Of a DNA stretch of 14,215 bases, positions 1-6,329 are shown piece by piece (within the stretch, counting starts at the first letter, position 1; each line of letters begins with the position of its first letter). Source of the DNA: Bacteroidota bacterium (GTDB taxonomy: Bacteria; Bacteroidota; Bacteroidia; NS11-12g; UBA955); NCBI GenBank assembly GCA_005788145.1, contig SXYY01000011.1, forward strand, positions 1-14,215, read 5' to 3'. The notes under the pieces were generated by a model, which saw only the letters and a list, made by a program, of their open reading frames with translations, was not told the DNA's origin and did not search any database. The translations under genes and the position numbers were made by a program.

Positions 1-1
1 T

Positions 2-961
2 TCTATTTCTGCGGTTTACGGGGTTGTAATGTTGTTGAACTTGCTGTATTTGCTGAGAAATACGCGGTTGAGTTTTCAGCCCAATATGGCATTTGTTCGT
101 GAACAGGAGGGATTGAAAGGTGAGTTTTACCGCTACACGGGATATTTGTTTCTGACTTATGTGGCGATGTTGGTGTTACAGCGAATGGACTTTTTGATGG
201 TGAGTTCAATGAAAGGTTCGGCCGATACCGGGATTTATGCCATCGCGGTGAACATGGCTGTGCTGATTGAAATTCCCACCCGCAGTATTCTACAAATTGC
301 CAATCCCAAATTGTCAGAAGCCATTCACACCGGAGATCGCAAGGAAATTGAGCGTCTATATCAAAAAACCAGCCTCAACCAATTCATCTTGGGGGCCCTC
401 GCCCTGCTCCTGATTTGGATCAACATTGATGTGTTTTATCATTTCATGCCCAATGGACAGGTCTATGAGACCGGCAAGTGGGCAGTGTTTTACCTTGGTG
501 TAGGTAAACTGTGTGTGTTGTTGCAGGGTAACTCTTCCGCCATGCTCATCTTTTCGAAGAGATATTATTTGTCTCTGCTCATCAACGGGATTTCCATTGT
601 GGTAGGGGTGTTACTCAATCAGTATTTGATCCCCATTTGCGGTATCAATGGAGCGGCTTTGGCAACGGGCGGTGTTTGGTTGGCCTCGGGTATTGTGATG
701 GCCGTATTGATTTATTCCGTTTATGGTATGCAGCCCGTCACAAGTGGGGTGTTGACGAGCGTTGCTTTGTTTTTAGGATTGTTTCTTCTCAACCACCTTT
801 GGAAAATAAATTCGGATTACTTGTTGATTGGGTCCGTGGGTAAAACCTTGTTACTGATGGGCACAGCGATGTTCATTTTGCTGCGTTTCAGGTTGAGTGA
901 TGATGTTTACAGCATGGCCAAGAAAATGTTGGCACCCATCGGAATTCGGCTGAAAGATTAA
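2..961 (+). CDS. Polysaccharide/oligosaccharide flippase (Wzx/MATE-like), 5' end missing
   Basis: C-terminal 319 residues of a multi-pass membrane protein. The reading frame is open to the left edge of the window, so the ATG at 29 is probably internal and the true start lies upstream. Full-length Wzx-type flippases are usually about 450-500 residues, so roughly a third is missing. Long hydrophobic segments alternate with short polar loops (about eight membrane spans visible). The stretch LQRMDFLMV, then GIYAIAVNMA, then IPTRSILQIANPKLSEA is typical of the second half of the polysaccharide-export branch of the MOP superfamily (RfbX/Wzx): a conserved Asp in a helix, then a helix ending in P..S. 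Such proteins move undecaprenyl-linked oligosaccharide units across the inner membrane. The convergent neighbour belongs to a nonulosonic acid operon, which supports a role in surface-glycan export. The actual substrate is not visible. Confidence 0.82.
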   Translation, partial: SISAVYGVVMLLNLLYLLRNTRLSFQPNMAFVREQEGLKGEFYRYTGYLFLTYVAMLVLQRMDFLMVSSMKGSADTGIYAIAVNMAVLIEIPTRSILQIANPKLSEAIHTGDRKEIERLYQKTSLNQFILGALALLLIWINIDVFYHFMPNGQVYETGKWAVFYLGVGKLCVLLQGNSSAMLIFSKRYYLSLLINGISIVVGVLLNQYLIPICGINGAALATGGVWLASGIVMAVLIYSVYGMQPVTSGVLTSVALFLGLFLLNHLWKINSDYLLIGSVGKTLLLMGTAMFILLRFRLSDDVYSMAKKMLAPIGIRLKD

Positions 962-965
962 ATAG

Positions 966-1910
966 TTAAGATTTTTTTGAGAATTGCCCAAAGAAATCGC
1001 CCAGACTGATGCGATCAAATGCGTCTACATAACCCCCTTCGGTTAGATTGATCACCTTTTTGTTGATGTGTTTTGCGTAACGCGATGTTTCGTCGTAGCC
1101 GGTATGCACCTTTACCAAACTGTGAAACAATTCATGGAGTCGAATCTTGCCTGTAGTTCCGTCTGCCTCTTGCTTCAACAAGGGGTGCTTCTTGTTTTCA
1201 TCGGCGTAGAAATGCGATTCGGTGCGGATGATGGTATTGTCCGTGTCCACCATGATGTTAATGTGAAAATCGTGATCGACCCCGGTAATGTAAATTTCCT
1301 CAAATCCTGAAAGCATCGCATTGAAAACGCATGAATTTACCACGTTCTCGCATTGCGGACTGCCCAATCGCCACTGATACATTTGGTTGCGGAAACCGGT
1401 GCTGCCACCAATCACGGTATAATTATAAGTAACGAATTGGATATTGGGGTTGTTTAGGTTGTTGACGATGTAGCAGTTTTTGTAAAGCTGAGGGACATAA
1501 AAAATCATTGGCCAATCTACTTTTTGAAGTGCTTGCCATGTTTCGTTAATCATCCGCTGGGTCTTTTCAAAATCCGGTTTGTATTGGGCGATGGGATGCA
1601 AGGCTGGATTTTCGAAAACCGCTTTTGAGAATTCGAAAAAATACATATCCAACATCAGGTAATACTTTGGTTTTAGGCTAAAAAATTCTGGCTGACAGCT
1701 GAATTTATTTACAGCGAAAAATGCCAATCCCTGTTCTTTTAGGTTGTCGATTCCCAGCGCTATGCATTTGTCGATGAAGGAGCGCGCAGATGGACCGTTG
1801 GCAATCACAACCACCGATTTTTCTGGCGCTTGGTAGGTAGGGAGATTCATCTTGCTTCTCAGCAGAATTTTGCCCACGGTAAGCGCTGATTGGAACAGGT
1901 CTTTGAACAT
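966..1910 (-). CDS. GT42/DUF115-like (sialyltransferase-like) glycosyltransferase
   Basis: 314-residue predicted cytoplasmic protein, last gene of the leftward operon. An N-terminal Rossmann-like strand leads into ANGPS (residues 37-41), followed by FFAVNKF (64-70). A second conserved block, NSCVFNAMLSGFEEIYITGVDHDF (in two pieces, 192-205 and 206-215), and then ESHFY (231-235) follow. This order (NGPS, then a helix with GY/GF-EIY-[LT]G-[IV]D, then SHY) is the layout of bacterial GT42 sialyltransferases such as Campylobacter Cst-II, whose catalytic His is in the SHY motif, and of related MptE/DUF115 proteins. Because it sits with nonulosonic acid synthesis genes, transfer of KDN or a sialic acid from its CMP form is the best guess; this is inference. 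An in-frame GTG at 1913 would give a GTGA overlap with the phosphatase. I prefer ATG at 1910, which forms a TGATG stop-start overlap. Family call moderately sure, substrate unsure. Confidence 0.7.
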   Translation of the reverse strand: MFKDLFQSALTVGKILLRSKMNLPTYQAPEKSVVVIANGPSARSFIDKCIALGIDNLKEQGLAFFAVNKFSCQPEFFSLKPKYYLMLDMYFFEFSKAVFENPALHPIAQYKPDFEKTQRMINETWQALQKVDWPMIFYVPQLYKNCYIVNNLNNPNIQFVTYNYTVIGGSTGFRNQMYQWRLGSPQCENVVNSCVFNAMLSGFEEIYITGVDHDFHINIMVDTDNTIIRTESHFYADENKKHPLLKQEADGTTGKIRLHELFHSLVKVHTGYDETSRYAKHINKKVINLTEGGYVDAFDRISLGDFFGQFSKKS

Positions 1911-2425
1911 CACCCGATATGATAATGGCTGAGTACGGTACTGAGCGCGCCTGCACGTTGCAGTATTTCTTCAATGAACGCGCGAAATGCACCATCGCCC
2001 CCAGATTTTTGGGTTGTAAAATGCACCATGTTGCGGATATATTCGGGTGCGTTTGCAGGTGCCGCAGAGAATCCTACTGCTTTCAAAAGGGCTACATCGC
2101 CCAAATCATCGCCAATGTAGGCCACTTCAGACAGGTCGATGTTTAGGTCTTTGCACAATTCCGTTGCAACACTCAATTTGTCTTGTATGCCCTGAAAGAG
2201 ATAGTCGATTTTCAATTTCTCCGCCCTGCGTTGAACGATGGCGGTATCTTCACCTGTGATAATGCCAACGGGAATCGATAGGTGTTTACAAAACAGAACG
2301 CCAGCACTGTCTGAGGTGCTGAACTTTTTCCATTCGTTGCCCGTTTGGTCATAGTACATGCCCGCATCGGTCCACACGCCATCGATGTCTGTAAGTACCA
2401 ATTTGGGGAGCAATTGTTCAATCAT
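1910..2425 (-). CDS. KdsC-like C0 HAD phosphatase, probable KDN-9-phosphate (nonulosonate-9-P) phosphatase
   Basis: 171 residues, the usual size for the capless tetrameric C0 HAD phosphatases (KdsC/YrbI group). All HAD motifs are present: DIDGVWTD (residues 13-20, nucleophile Asp13, acid/base Asp15), TG at 57-58, Lys83, and GDDLGD (105-110). It lacks the R-DG-GI loop of KdsC and instead has SDSAGV (38-43), preceded by YDQTGNEWKKF. From memory, this region and the ITGE...RRAEK stretch closely match the B. thetaiotaomicron KDN-9-phosphate phosphatase BT1713. Its specificity residues Glu56, Arg64 and Lys67 correspond to Glu59, Arg67 and Lys70 here. Predicted reaction: KDN-9-P (or Neu5Ac-9-P) to the free sugar plus phosphate in the cytoplasm. 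It follows the synthase gene by 9 bp and overlaps the transferase start, so translational coupling is likely. KDO-8-phosphate hydrolysis is the main alternative, made less likely by the neighbours. Confidence 0.85.
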   Translation of the reverse strand: MIEQLLPKLVLTDIDGVWTDAGMYYDQTGNEWKKFSTSDSAGVLFCKHLSIPVGIITGEDTAIVQRRAEKLKIDYLFQGIQDKLSVATELCKDLNIDLSEVAYIGDDLGDVALLKAVGFSAAPANAPEYIRNMVHFTTQKSGGDGAFRAFIEEILQRAGALSTVLSHYHIG

Positions 2426-2434
2426 GGAATCTGT

Positions 2435-3484
2435 TTATGAAAGGTGTTGGGGGTAGATGATCTCGTCGGCGGGAATCTGCTTTATGGCTTTTTTGCCCAC
2501 GACTTTTTCCAATTCGTGCCATTTGAATCCATCGCCGGGTGACAGCAGGTGCAAGTCCGATTCTTGGATCACTTCGCCTGCTTGAATTTCGCGAATTGTG
2601 GCGATTGAGCGTTCTAATTTGTGCTTCGCGGAAACAGTGGATTCGGCGATAAACACATCTTCCACGCCCATTGATCGTTCAATCAAACGAATGTCACGAA
2701 CCATTCTTTGTATGCCTTCTACGCCCAATGATCCGGCCTGGTCTGTGCCTTTCATCCGTCGGTCCAAGGTTATGTGTTTCTCAATGATTTTTGCACCCAT
2801 GGCCACAGCTGAAACCGGGGCGCTGATACCCACAGTATGGTCTGAGTAACCAATGTTGTATTCGGGATATTTCGTTTGCAACGCTTTGATTGAAAGCAAA
2901 TTTGCATTTTCGGGTCGCGTGGGATATTCCGATACACAATGCAAAATGGAAATGTTGTTGTGATAGCGGGTAATGGTCACCAGAGCATCGTCGATTTCTT
3001 TGTAACCTCCCATGCCGGTGGAGAGGATGATGGGAATTTGGGTCTCTGCCAATGCACTTAACAAGGGCAGGTTAGTGAGATCCCTACTGGCCACTTTTAG
3101 TCGGTCAGGCATGAAGTATTTGGTCATGCTCAGACAACCTACTGCACACAAGGTTTCTACGAAGTCCAATCCATGAGATTTTGCATACTGATACAATTCA
3201 AAATGCTGCGCATCGTTCAACTCCAATTTTTCCCGATGCTCTCCGTAGGTTTTGCCAAAGGAGTGGGGGGAGTTGTATTCGCGCGACATTTGTGAGGCGG
3301 AGAGTTCTTGCTTTAAATCCCTTTTGGTGAGTTTTACGGCATCCATTCGGGGAAGGTCTAAATCGAACAAGTCGTCTTTTACGGGCCTGGCGGCTGCATC
3401 GATGATGAGCTTGGCAATGTCTACGGAACCGTTGTGGTTTTGCCCGATTTCTCCAATGATGTATGTATGCTGATGCTGCGACAT
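2435..3484 (-). CDS. neuB: Nonulosonic acid (sialic acid/KDN-9-P) synthase, NeuB family
   Basis: 349 residues, normal NeuB length. An N-terminal TIM barrel carries EIGQNHNGS (12-20), VKL (50-52), RLKVASRDLTNLPLL (128-142), STGM (155-158), YSDHTVG (213-219) and EKHITLDR (235-242). His216 and His237 correspond to the metal-binding histidines of NeuB. Residues about 285-349 form the C-terminal SAF/antifreeze-like domain (RSIATIREIQAGEVI...) that closes over the partner subunit's active site. The enzyme condenses PEP with a mannose-type sugar to form a nine-carbon 2-keto acid. The phosphatase encoded just downstream suggests a 6-phosphorylated acceptor (mannose-6-P or ManNAc-6-P) giving a 9-phosphate product. 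Segments 50-80 and 110-125 differ from the usual NeuB pattern, and TDQAGSL replaces the common G-PDH-ASL. It starts 4 bp after the cytidylyltransferase stop. Family call is firm; the exact sugar is inferred. Confidence 0.92.
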   Translation of the reverse strand: MSQHQHTYIIGEIGQNHNGSVDIAKLIIDAAARPVKDDLFDLDLPRMDAVKLTKRDLKQELSASQMSREYNSPHSFGKTYGEHREKLELNDAQHFELYQYAKSHGLDFVETLCAVGCLSMTKYFMPDRLKVASRDLTNLPLLSALAETQIPIILSTGMGGYKEIDDALVTITRYHNNISILHCVSEYPTRPENANLLSIKALQTKYPEYNIGYSDHTVGISAPVSAVAMGAKIIEKHITLDRRMKGTDQAGSLGVEGIQRMVRDIRLIERSMGVEDVFIAESTVSAKHKLERSIATIREIQAGEVIQESDLHLLSPGDGFKWHELEKVVGKKAIKQIPADEIIYPQHLS

Positions 3485-3488
3485 GCGA

Positions 3489-4229
3489 TTATTTCTGGTA
3501 TTTTTTGATTTGATTTTCCATCAAAGTTACCCAACTTTTTTCACTTAGCAGCAGATTTCGCTGTTCGGGAAAGTCCAATTGGGCAAGCCGGGGATAGGTG
3601 TCCATGCAAAAATTCCAATCCTCTTGGTCATCGATGGTGAGTCTGATTTTTTCAAAATGGGGCTCCCATGCTTCAGGGATTGTTAAAATACGGATGGCGT
3701 AGTGCACCGGATTTTCGTACAATCCAATGGTCACATGTTCGTTGTACCAGGGGTTGTTTTGTGGCAAGAGTGATTTTAATGCTGCTACTTTTACTGCTTC
3801 CACAAAAATGCCTGTATGGTGTTTAATCCCGGGTTTGCCATTGAATCCATAGGATATGTAATCCACTGTTGGTAGTGTTTTGCAGGCTGCCAATGTATGG
3901 TCGATGATGTAATGGCTCAAGTAGGGGTTGTCTGCACAAATTCTGAGTATAAAATCGGTTTCTGCTATTTCAAAATGTGTGGCCGCTTGGGTGAATCGAC
4001 TGAGTACATGGGTTTCATCGCCACGGAAAACAGCGATGCCATGTTGTTCTGCCATCTGAGCGAGTGCATCATCCGCTGGTTGTGTTGTGGTAAGAAGTAC
4101 GGGCGAAACGTCATGTCTCTCGAGTCGAGCAAGAACAGCCTCTAACAAGGTTTTGCCATCGGGCAACAGCATGGCCATTTTGCCAGGTAATCGCGAAGAA
4201 CCCATGCGGGCTTGGATGAACGCGTACAT
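3489..4229 (-). CDS. SpsF/KdsB-type cytidylyltransferase (predicted CMP-nonulosonate synthetase)
   Basis: 246 residues in the CTP_transf_3 family (NeuA, KdsB, SpsF). The N-terminal nucleotide-binding loop QARMGSSRLPGK (6-17) is the SpsF/KdsB form rather than the NeuA form (PAR-GSK---KN). Further SpsF-type blocks are FRGDETHVLSRF (68-79), LRICADNP (95-102), NEHVT (163-167) and RLTIDDQEDW (196-205). Role: activation of the nonulosonic acid to its CMP form with CTP, the step between the phosphatase and the transferase. As the only nucleotidyltransferase in the operon, and first in transcription order, it is the natural candidate. Start choice: a TTG at 4238 would add three residues, but it lies inside a TACCTTTG promoter-like element. 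The ATG at 4229 places the conserved loop at the expected distance from the N terminus. SpsF homologues are often found with polysaccharide genes with no tested activity, so the product is inferred. Confidence 0.8.
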   Translation of the reverse strand: MYAFIQARMGSSRLPGKMAMLLPDGKTLLEAVLARLERHDVSPVLLTTTQPADDALAQMAEQHGIAVFRGDETHVLSRFTQAATHFEIAETDFILRICADNPYLSHYIIDHTLAACKTLPTVDYISYGFNGKPGIKHHTGIFVEAVKVAALKSLLPQNNPWYNEHVTIGLYENPVHYAIRILTIPEAWEPHFEKIRLTIDDQEDWNFCMDTYPRLAQLDFPEQRNLLLSEKSWVTLMENQIKKYQK

Positions 4230-4235
4230 GATTTT

Positions 4236-4243
4236 CAAAGGTA
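4236..4243 (-). promoter_or_regulatory. Putative -7 promoter element of the nonulosonate operon
   Basis: TACCTTTG on the minus strand matches the Bacteroidota -7 consensus TAnnTTTG exactly. It ends 6 bp before the ATG at 4229, so the transcript would be nearly leaderless. A good -33 TTG at 19-21 bp is lacking; the closest is TTC at 18 bp. Found by eye only. Confidence 0.35.
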
Positions 4244-4256
4244 AAGAAAATCAAGG

Positions 4257-4287
4257 TTGCTGAAGTTCGGGGGATGTCGTTTCTTTG
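4257..4287 (+). promoter_or_regulatory. Putative adk promoter (-33 TTG, 20-bp spacer, -7 TTTCTTTG)
   Basis: TTG at 4257-4259 is followed after 20 bp by TTTCTTTG at 4280-4287. This matches the Bacteroidota sigma-ABfA pattern TTG-N19-21-TAnnTTTG with one mismatch (T for A). Transcription would begin near 4291, about ten bases before the adk ATG at 4301. That placement also argues against the upstream in-frame ATG at 4274, which precedes the -7 element. The -33 triplet falls inside the spacer of the divergent promoter-like element at 4236-4243. Confidence 0.42.
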
Positions 4288-4300
4288 CGACCACTACATT

Positions 4301-4873
4301 ATGCTGAATCTGATCATTTTTGGCCCTCCGGGCGCGGGTAAAGGAACCCAAAGCGAAAAACTGTTGAGCAAATACCAATTGCAGCACATTTCCACGGGCG
4401 ATTTGTTGCGTGCAGAACGCAATGCGGGTTCCGAGTTGGGCAATCAAGCAAATGAATATATCGCCAAGGGTGAGTTGGTGCCCGATGCGGTGGTGATTGG
4501 CATGGTAAAGAATTTCATGTTATCTCATCCCGAAGCCAACGGGTTCATTTTCGACGGATTTCCGCGAACCACGCCCCAAGCAGATGCTTTGGATGTGATG
4601 TTGGCTGATTTTAATACAGGAATTTCGATTGTATTGGGCTTGGAAGTGAACGAAGACGAATTGGTAAAACGCTTGTTACTGCGCGGTCAAAACAGCGGAA
4701 GAGCAGATGACCAAGACGAATCCACCATCCGTAATCGGTTCCAGGAATATCAGAACAAAACATTGCCATTGCAGGGACACTATCAAGGACAAGGCAAGTA
4801 CCACGGCGTGATGGGCATCGGTGAAGTGGAGGCTATTTTTGAATCGCTTTGCGCCCACATCGACGCGCTTTAA
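4301..4873 (+). CDS. adk: Adenylate kinase (short form)
   Basis: 190 residues. It catalyses reversible ATP + AMP to 2 ADP in the cytoplasm, balancing adenine nucleotide pools. The P-loop GPPGAGKGT (8-16), STGDLLR (31-37) in the AMP-binding region, DGFPRT (85-90) and the LID-hinge arginine region RGQNSGRADD (128-137) are all present. The LID is the short version: no zinc-binding four-cysteine insertion, unlike the long bacterial form of about 215 residues. Start: the frame is open from an ATG at 4274, but homologues begin right before the LIIFGPPGAGKGT strand, and a promoter-like element lies between the two ATGs, so 4301 is chosen. It is followed after 1 bp by a HAD nucleotidase gene, giving a likely two-gene nucleotide-metabolism unit. 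No anomalies seen. Confidence 0.96.
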   Translation: MLNLIIFGPPGAGKGTQSEKLLSKYQLQHISTGDLLRAERNAGSELGNQANEYIAKGELVPDAVVIGMVKNFMLSHPEANGFIFDGFPRTTPQADALDVMLADFNTGISIVLGLEVNEDELVKRLLLRGQNSGRADDQDESTIRNRFQEYQNKTLPLQGHYQGQGKYHGVMGIGEVEAIFESLCAHIDAL

Positions 4874-4874
4874 T

Positions 4875-5591
4875 ATGTTGAAAGCATTTCCCTCCGGTGT
4901 AAAATGGGTTTTTTTGGATCTCGATAACACCTTGTGGGATTTTGACGCCAATGCAACAGAGGCGTTGAAAGAACTGTTTCGCCGACACAATTTGCATTTG
5001 CACACAGATTATCATGTAGATCAGTTTGTGGCATTGTACCAGGACGTAAATGCAGCCTATTGGAAGCGATATGAACGCGGGGAGGTTTCCAAGGAAGTGT
5101 TACGCTCTGCAAGGTTTACCGATACTTTCGATGCGATGGGTATTCCAACCATCCTTCAACCGGCAGATGTTTGGCAAGAGTATTTGGATATTTGTCCGTT
5201 GATGACTTTGATGATGCCCAATGCCCTGAAAGCCCTTGAAGTGCTCAGTCAGCGTTTTAAAGTGGCATTATTGACCAATGGATTTGAAGCAACGCAACAG
5301 ACAAAAATTCGTTGTTCAGGGATCGAACCGTATGTAAAATTTATGGTAACTTCGGAATCCTTGGGTGTGGCAAAGCCATCGTTGTTGTTTTTTGAAAAAG
5401 CATTGGCAGAGGCAAATTGTGGGTCAGACGAGGCCGTATATTTGGGAGATACTTGGGATACGGATGTCGTGGGTGGCATGGGCGCTGGGATTCTCACGTA
5501 CTGGTATCGCCGTGGCCAGGAAGACCGCACAGAGGAAAATCAATTCTATGGTGGAGCCGTAGATGATTTGATGGGGTTTGTCCAATTGTAA
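4875..5591 (+). CDS. yjjG: YjjG-family HAD nucleotidase
   Basis: 238 residues, HAD subfamily IA with a C1 alpha-helical cap. Motif I is DLDNT (15-19, nucleophile Asp15, acid/base Asp17). The helical cap spans about residues 25-110. Motif II is TNG (134-136), motif III is Lys167 in GVAKPS, and motif IV is GDTWDTD (191-197). The string TNGFEATQQTKI...SGIEPY and the end of the catalytic core resemble E. coli YjjG, a 5'-nucleotidase that removes phosphate from non-canonical pyrimidine nucleotides (house-cleaning). Start: an in-frame ATG at 4821 lies within adk; the ATG at 4875 is 1 bp past the adk stop and places DLDNT at the usual distance. The adk linkage fits nucleotide metabolism. A different phosphatase substrate is possible, since HAD-IA proteins are promiscuous. 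Confidence 0.82.
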   Translation: MLKAFPSGVKWVFLDLDNTLWDFDANATEALKELFRRHNLHLHTDYHVDQFVALYQDVNAAYWKRYERGEVSKEVLRSARFTDTFDAMGIPTILQPADVWQEYLDICPLMTLMMPNALKALEVLSQRFKVALLTNGFEATQQTKIRCSGIEPYVKFMVTSESLGVAKPSLLFFEKALAEANCGSDEAVYLGDTWDTDVVGGMGAGILTYWYRRGQEDRTEENQFYGGAVDDLMGFVQL

Positions 5592-5613
5592 CCAACCTGT
5601 ATCCTCTTTTGCG

Positions 5614-5621
5614 TATTTTTG
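5614..5621 (+). promoter_or_regulatory. Putative -7 promoter element for the T9SS-cargo/VWA pair
   Basis: TATTTTTG matches TAnnTTTG exactly and lies 6 bp upstream of the ATG at 5627, in the 35-bp gap after the nucleotidase gene. The nearest upstream TTG (5586-5588) is 25 bp away, longer than the usual 19-21, so the -33 part is weak or absent. Confidence 0.33.
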
Positions 5622-5626
5622 CATGA

Positions 5627-6307
5627 ATGAAACGCATGATGAATCGCAGTTTGGCCGTTTTGGCATTGATGTTTGCCGGTGTGGGTGTGTCGAAAGCCCA
5701 AGGCTTTGAATTGGAGAATGGCAAAGCAGAACACACGTTCTATCCCGACGCTACAGCGCCGGTAGATTGCACCATTCACTTCAAGAATTTGAAAAAATCA
5801 GCCATCGTTTTTGCCTATGAAAAGGTGAGTGTTGACTACCCAACTGCTTGGGATGTTTCGTTTTGCGACAATCGCAATTGCTATGCAACTTTTGTGAATA
5901 ATGATACCATGGCGAAGGTTGTTCCCAATGCGGAAGCTTCATTGAAAATCACCGTTTTCCCTAACGGAAAGGCGGATACCGCTGTGGTGAAATATGCGCT
6001 GTGGGATTACGATAACCCAACCGATCGCGATACGCTGACATGGAATATCTACATCCGTTGGGGTGCAAATACAAAATCTTGGATGGTAGATATGATGTCG
6101 GCCTACCCAAACCCAGTTGCCGATGTGTTGCATGTGGTAGGTGTTGATGCTTGCAAAGGACAGTTGATTGATGCCAAAGGCAGTGTGGTGAAGGATGTTG
6201 TGTTGGAAGCTGGCAAGTTGGATGTTTCTGCGCTGTCTTCGGGGGTTTATACCTTGATGTTACAGACTCCAACGGGCGTTGCGCGTGTTGGTTTCGTTAG
6301 GAAATAA
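5627..6307 (+). CDS. Secreted protein with T9SS type A C-terminal sorting domain
   Basis: 226 residues. The N terminus (MKRMMNRS, hydrophobic stretch 9-20, then SKA before Gln25) is a Sec signal peptide. Cleavage after Ala24 would expose Gln25, common at the mature end of T9SS cargo. Residues 26-150 form a strand-rich domain with no recognisable catalytic motif, possibly Ig-like, and Cys80/Cys85 five residues apart. Residues 159-226 are a type A sorting domain: AYPNPVADVLHV, then a GQLIDAKGSVV strand, KLDVSALSSGVYTL and a terminal GFVRK. The mature protein should be exported to the periplasm, moved across the outer membrane by T9SS, and released or anchored after removal of the CTD. It precedes the VWA membrane protein gene by 22 bp, suggesting co-transcription. 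In-frame ATGs at 5636 and 5639 are alternative starts. Function of the middle domain not recognised. Confidence 0.88.
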   Translation: MKRMMNRSLAVLALMFAGVGVSKAQGFELENGKAEHTFYPDATAPVDCTIHFKNLKKSAIVFAYEKVSVDYPTAWDVSFCDNRNCYATFVNNDTMAKVVPNAEASLKITVFPNGKADTAVVKYALWDYDNPTDRDTLTWNIYIRWGANTKSWMVDMMSAYPNPVADVLHVVGVDACKGQLIDAKGSVVKDVVLEAGKLDVSALSSGVYTLMLQTPTGVARVGFVRK

Positions 6308-6329
6308 CCAAGATTTTACTGGATAAACC

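Noticed and set aside
1910..2425. KdsC proper (KDO-8-phosphate phosphatase of LPS core synthesis)
   Set aside because: It has SDSAGV instead of the KdsC loop, shares the KDN-9-P phosphatase residues, and adjoins neuB rather than kdsA/kdsD.
4230..4238. TTG start at 4238 for the cytidylyltransferase
   Set aside because: TTG is a rare start, this one lies inside a TACCTTTG promoter-like element, and the ATG at 4229 gives a normal N terminus.
4274..4300. Longer adk N terminus from the ATG at 4274
   Set aside because: It would add nine residues absent from adenylate kinases, and the probable -7 element lies between the two ATGs.
4821..4874. Longer nucleotidase start inside adk (4821)
   Set aside because: The ATG at 4875 directly follows the adk stop and gives the family's normal spacing to DLDNT.
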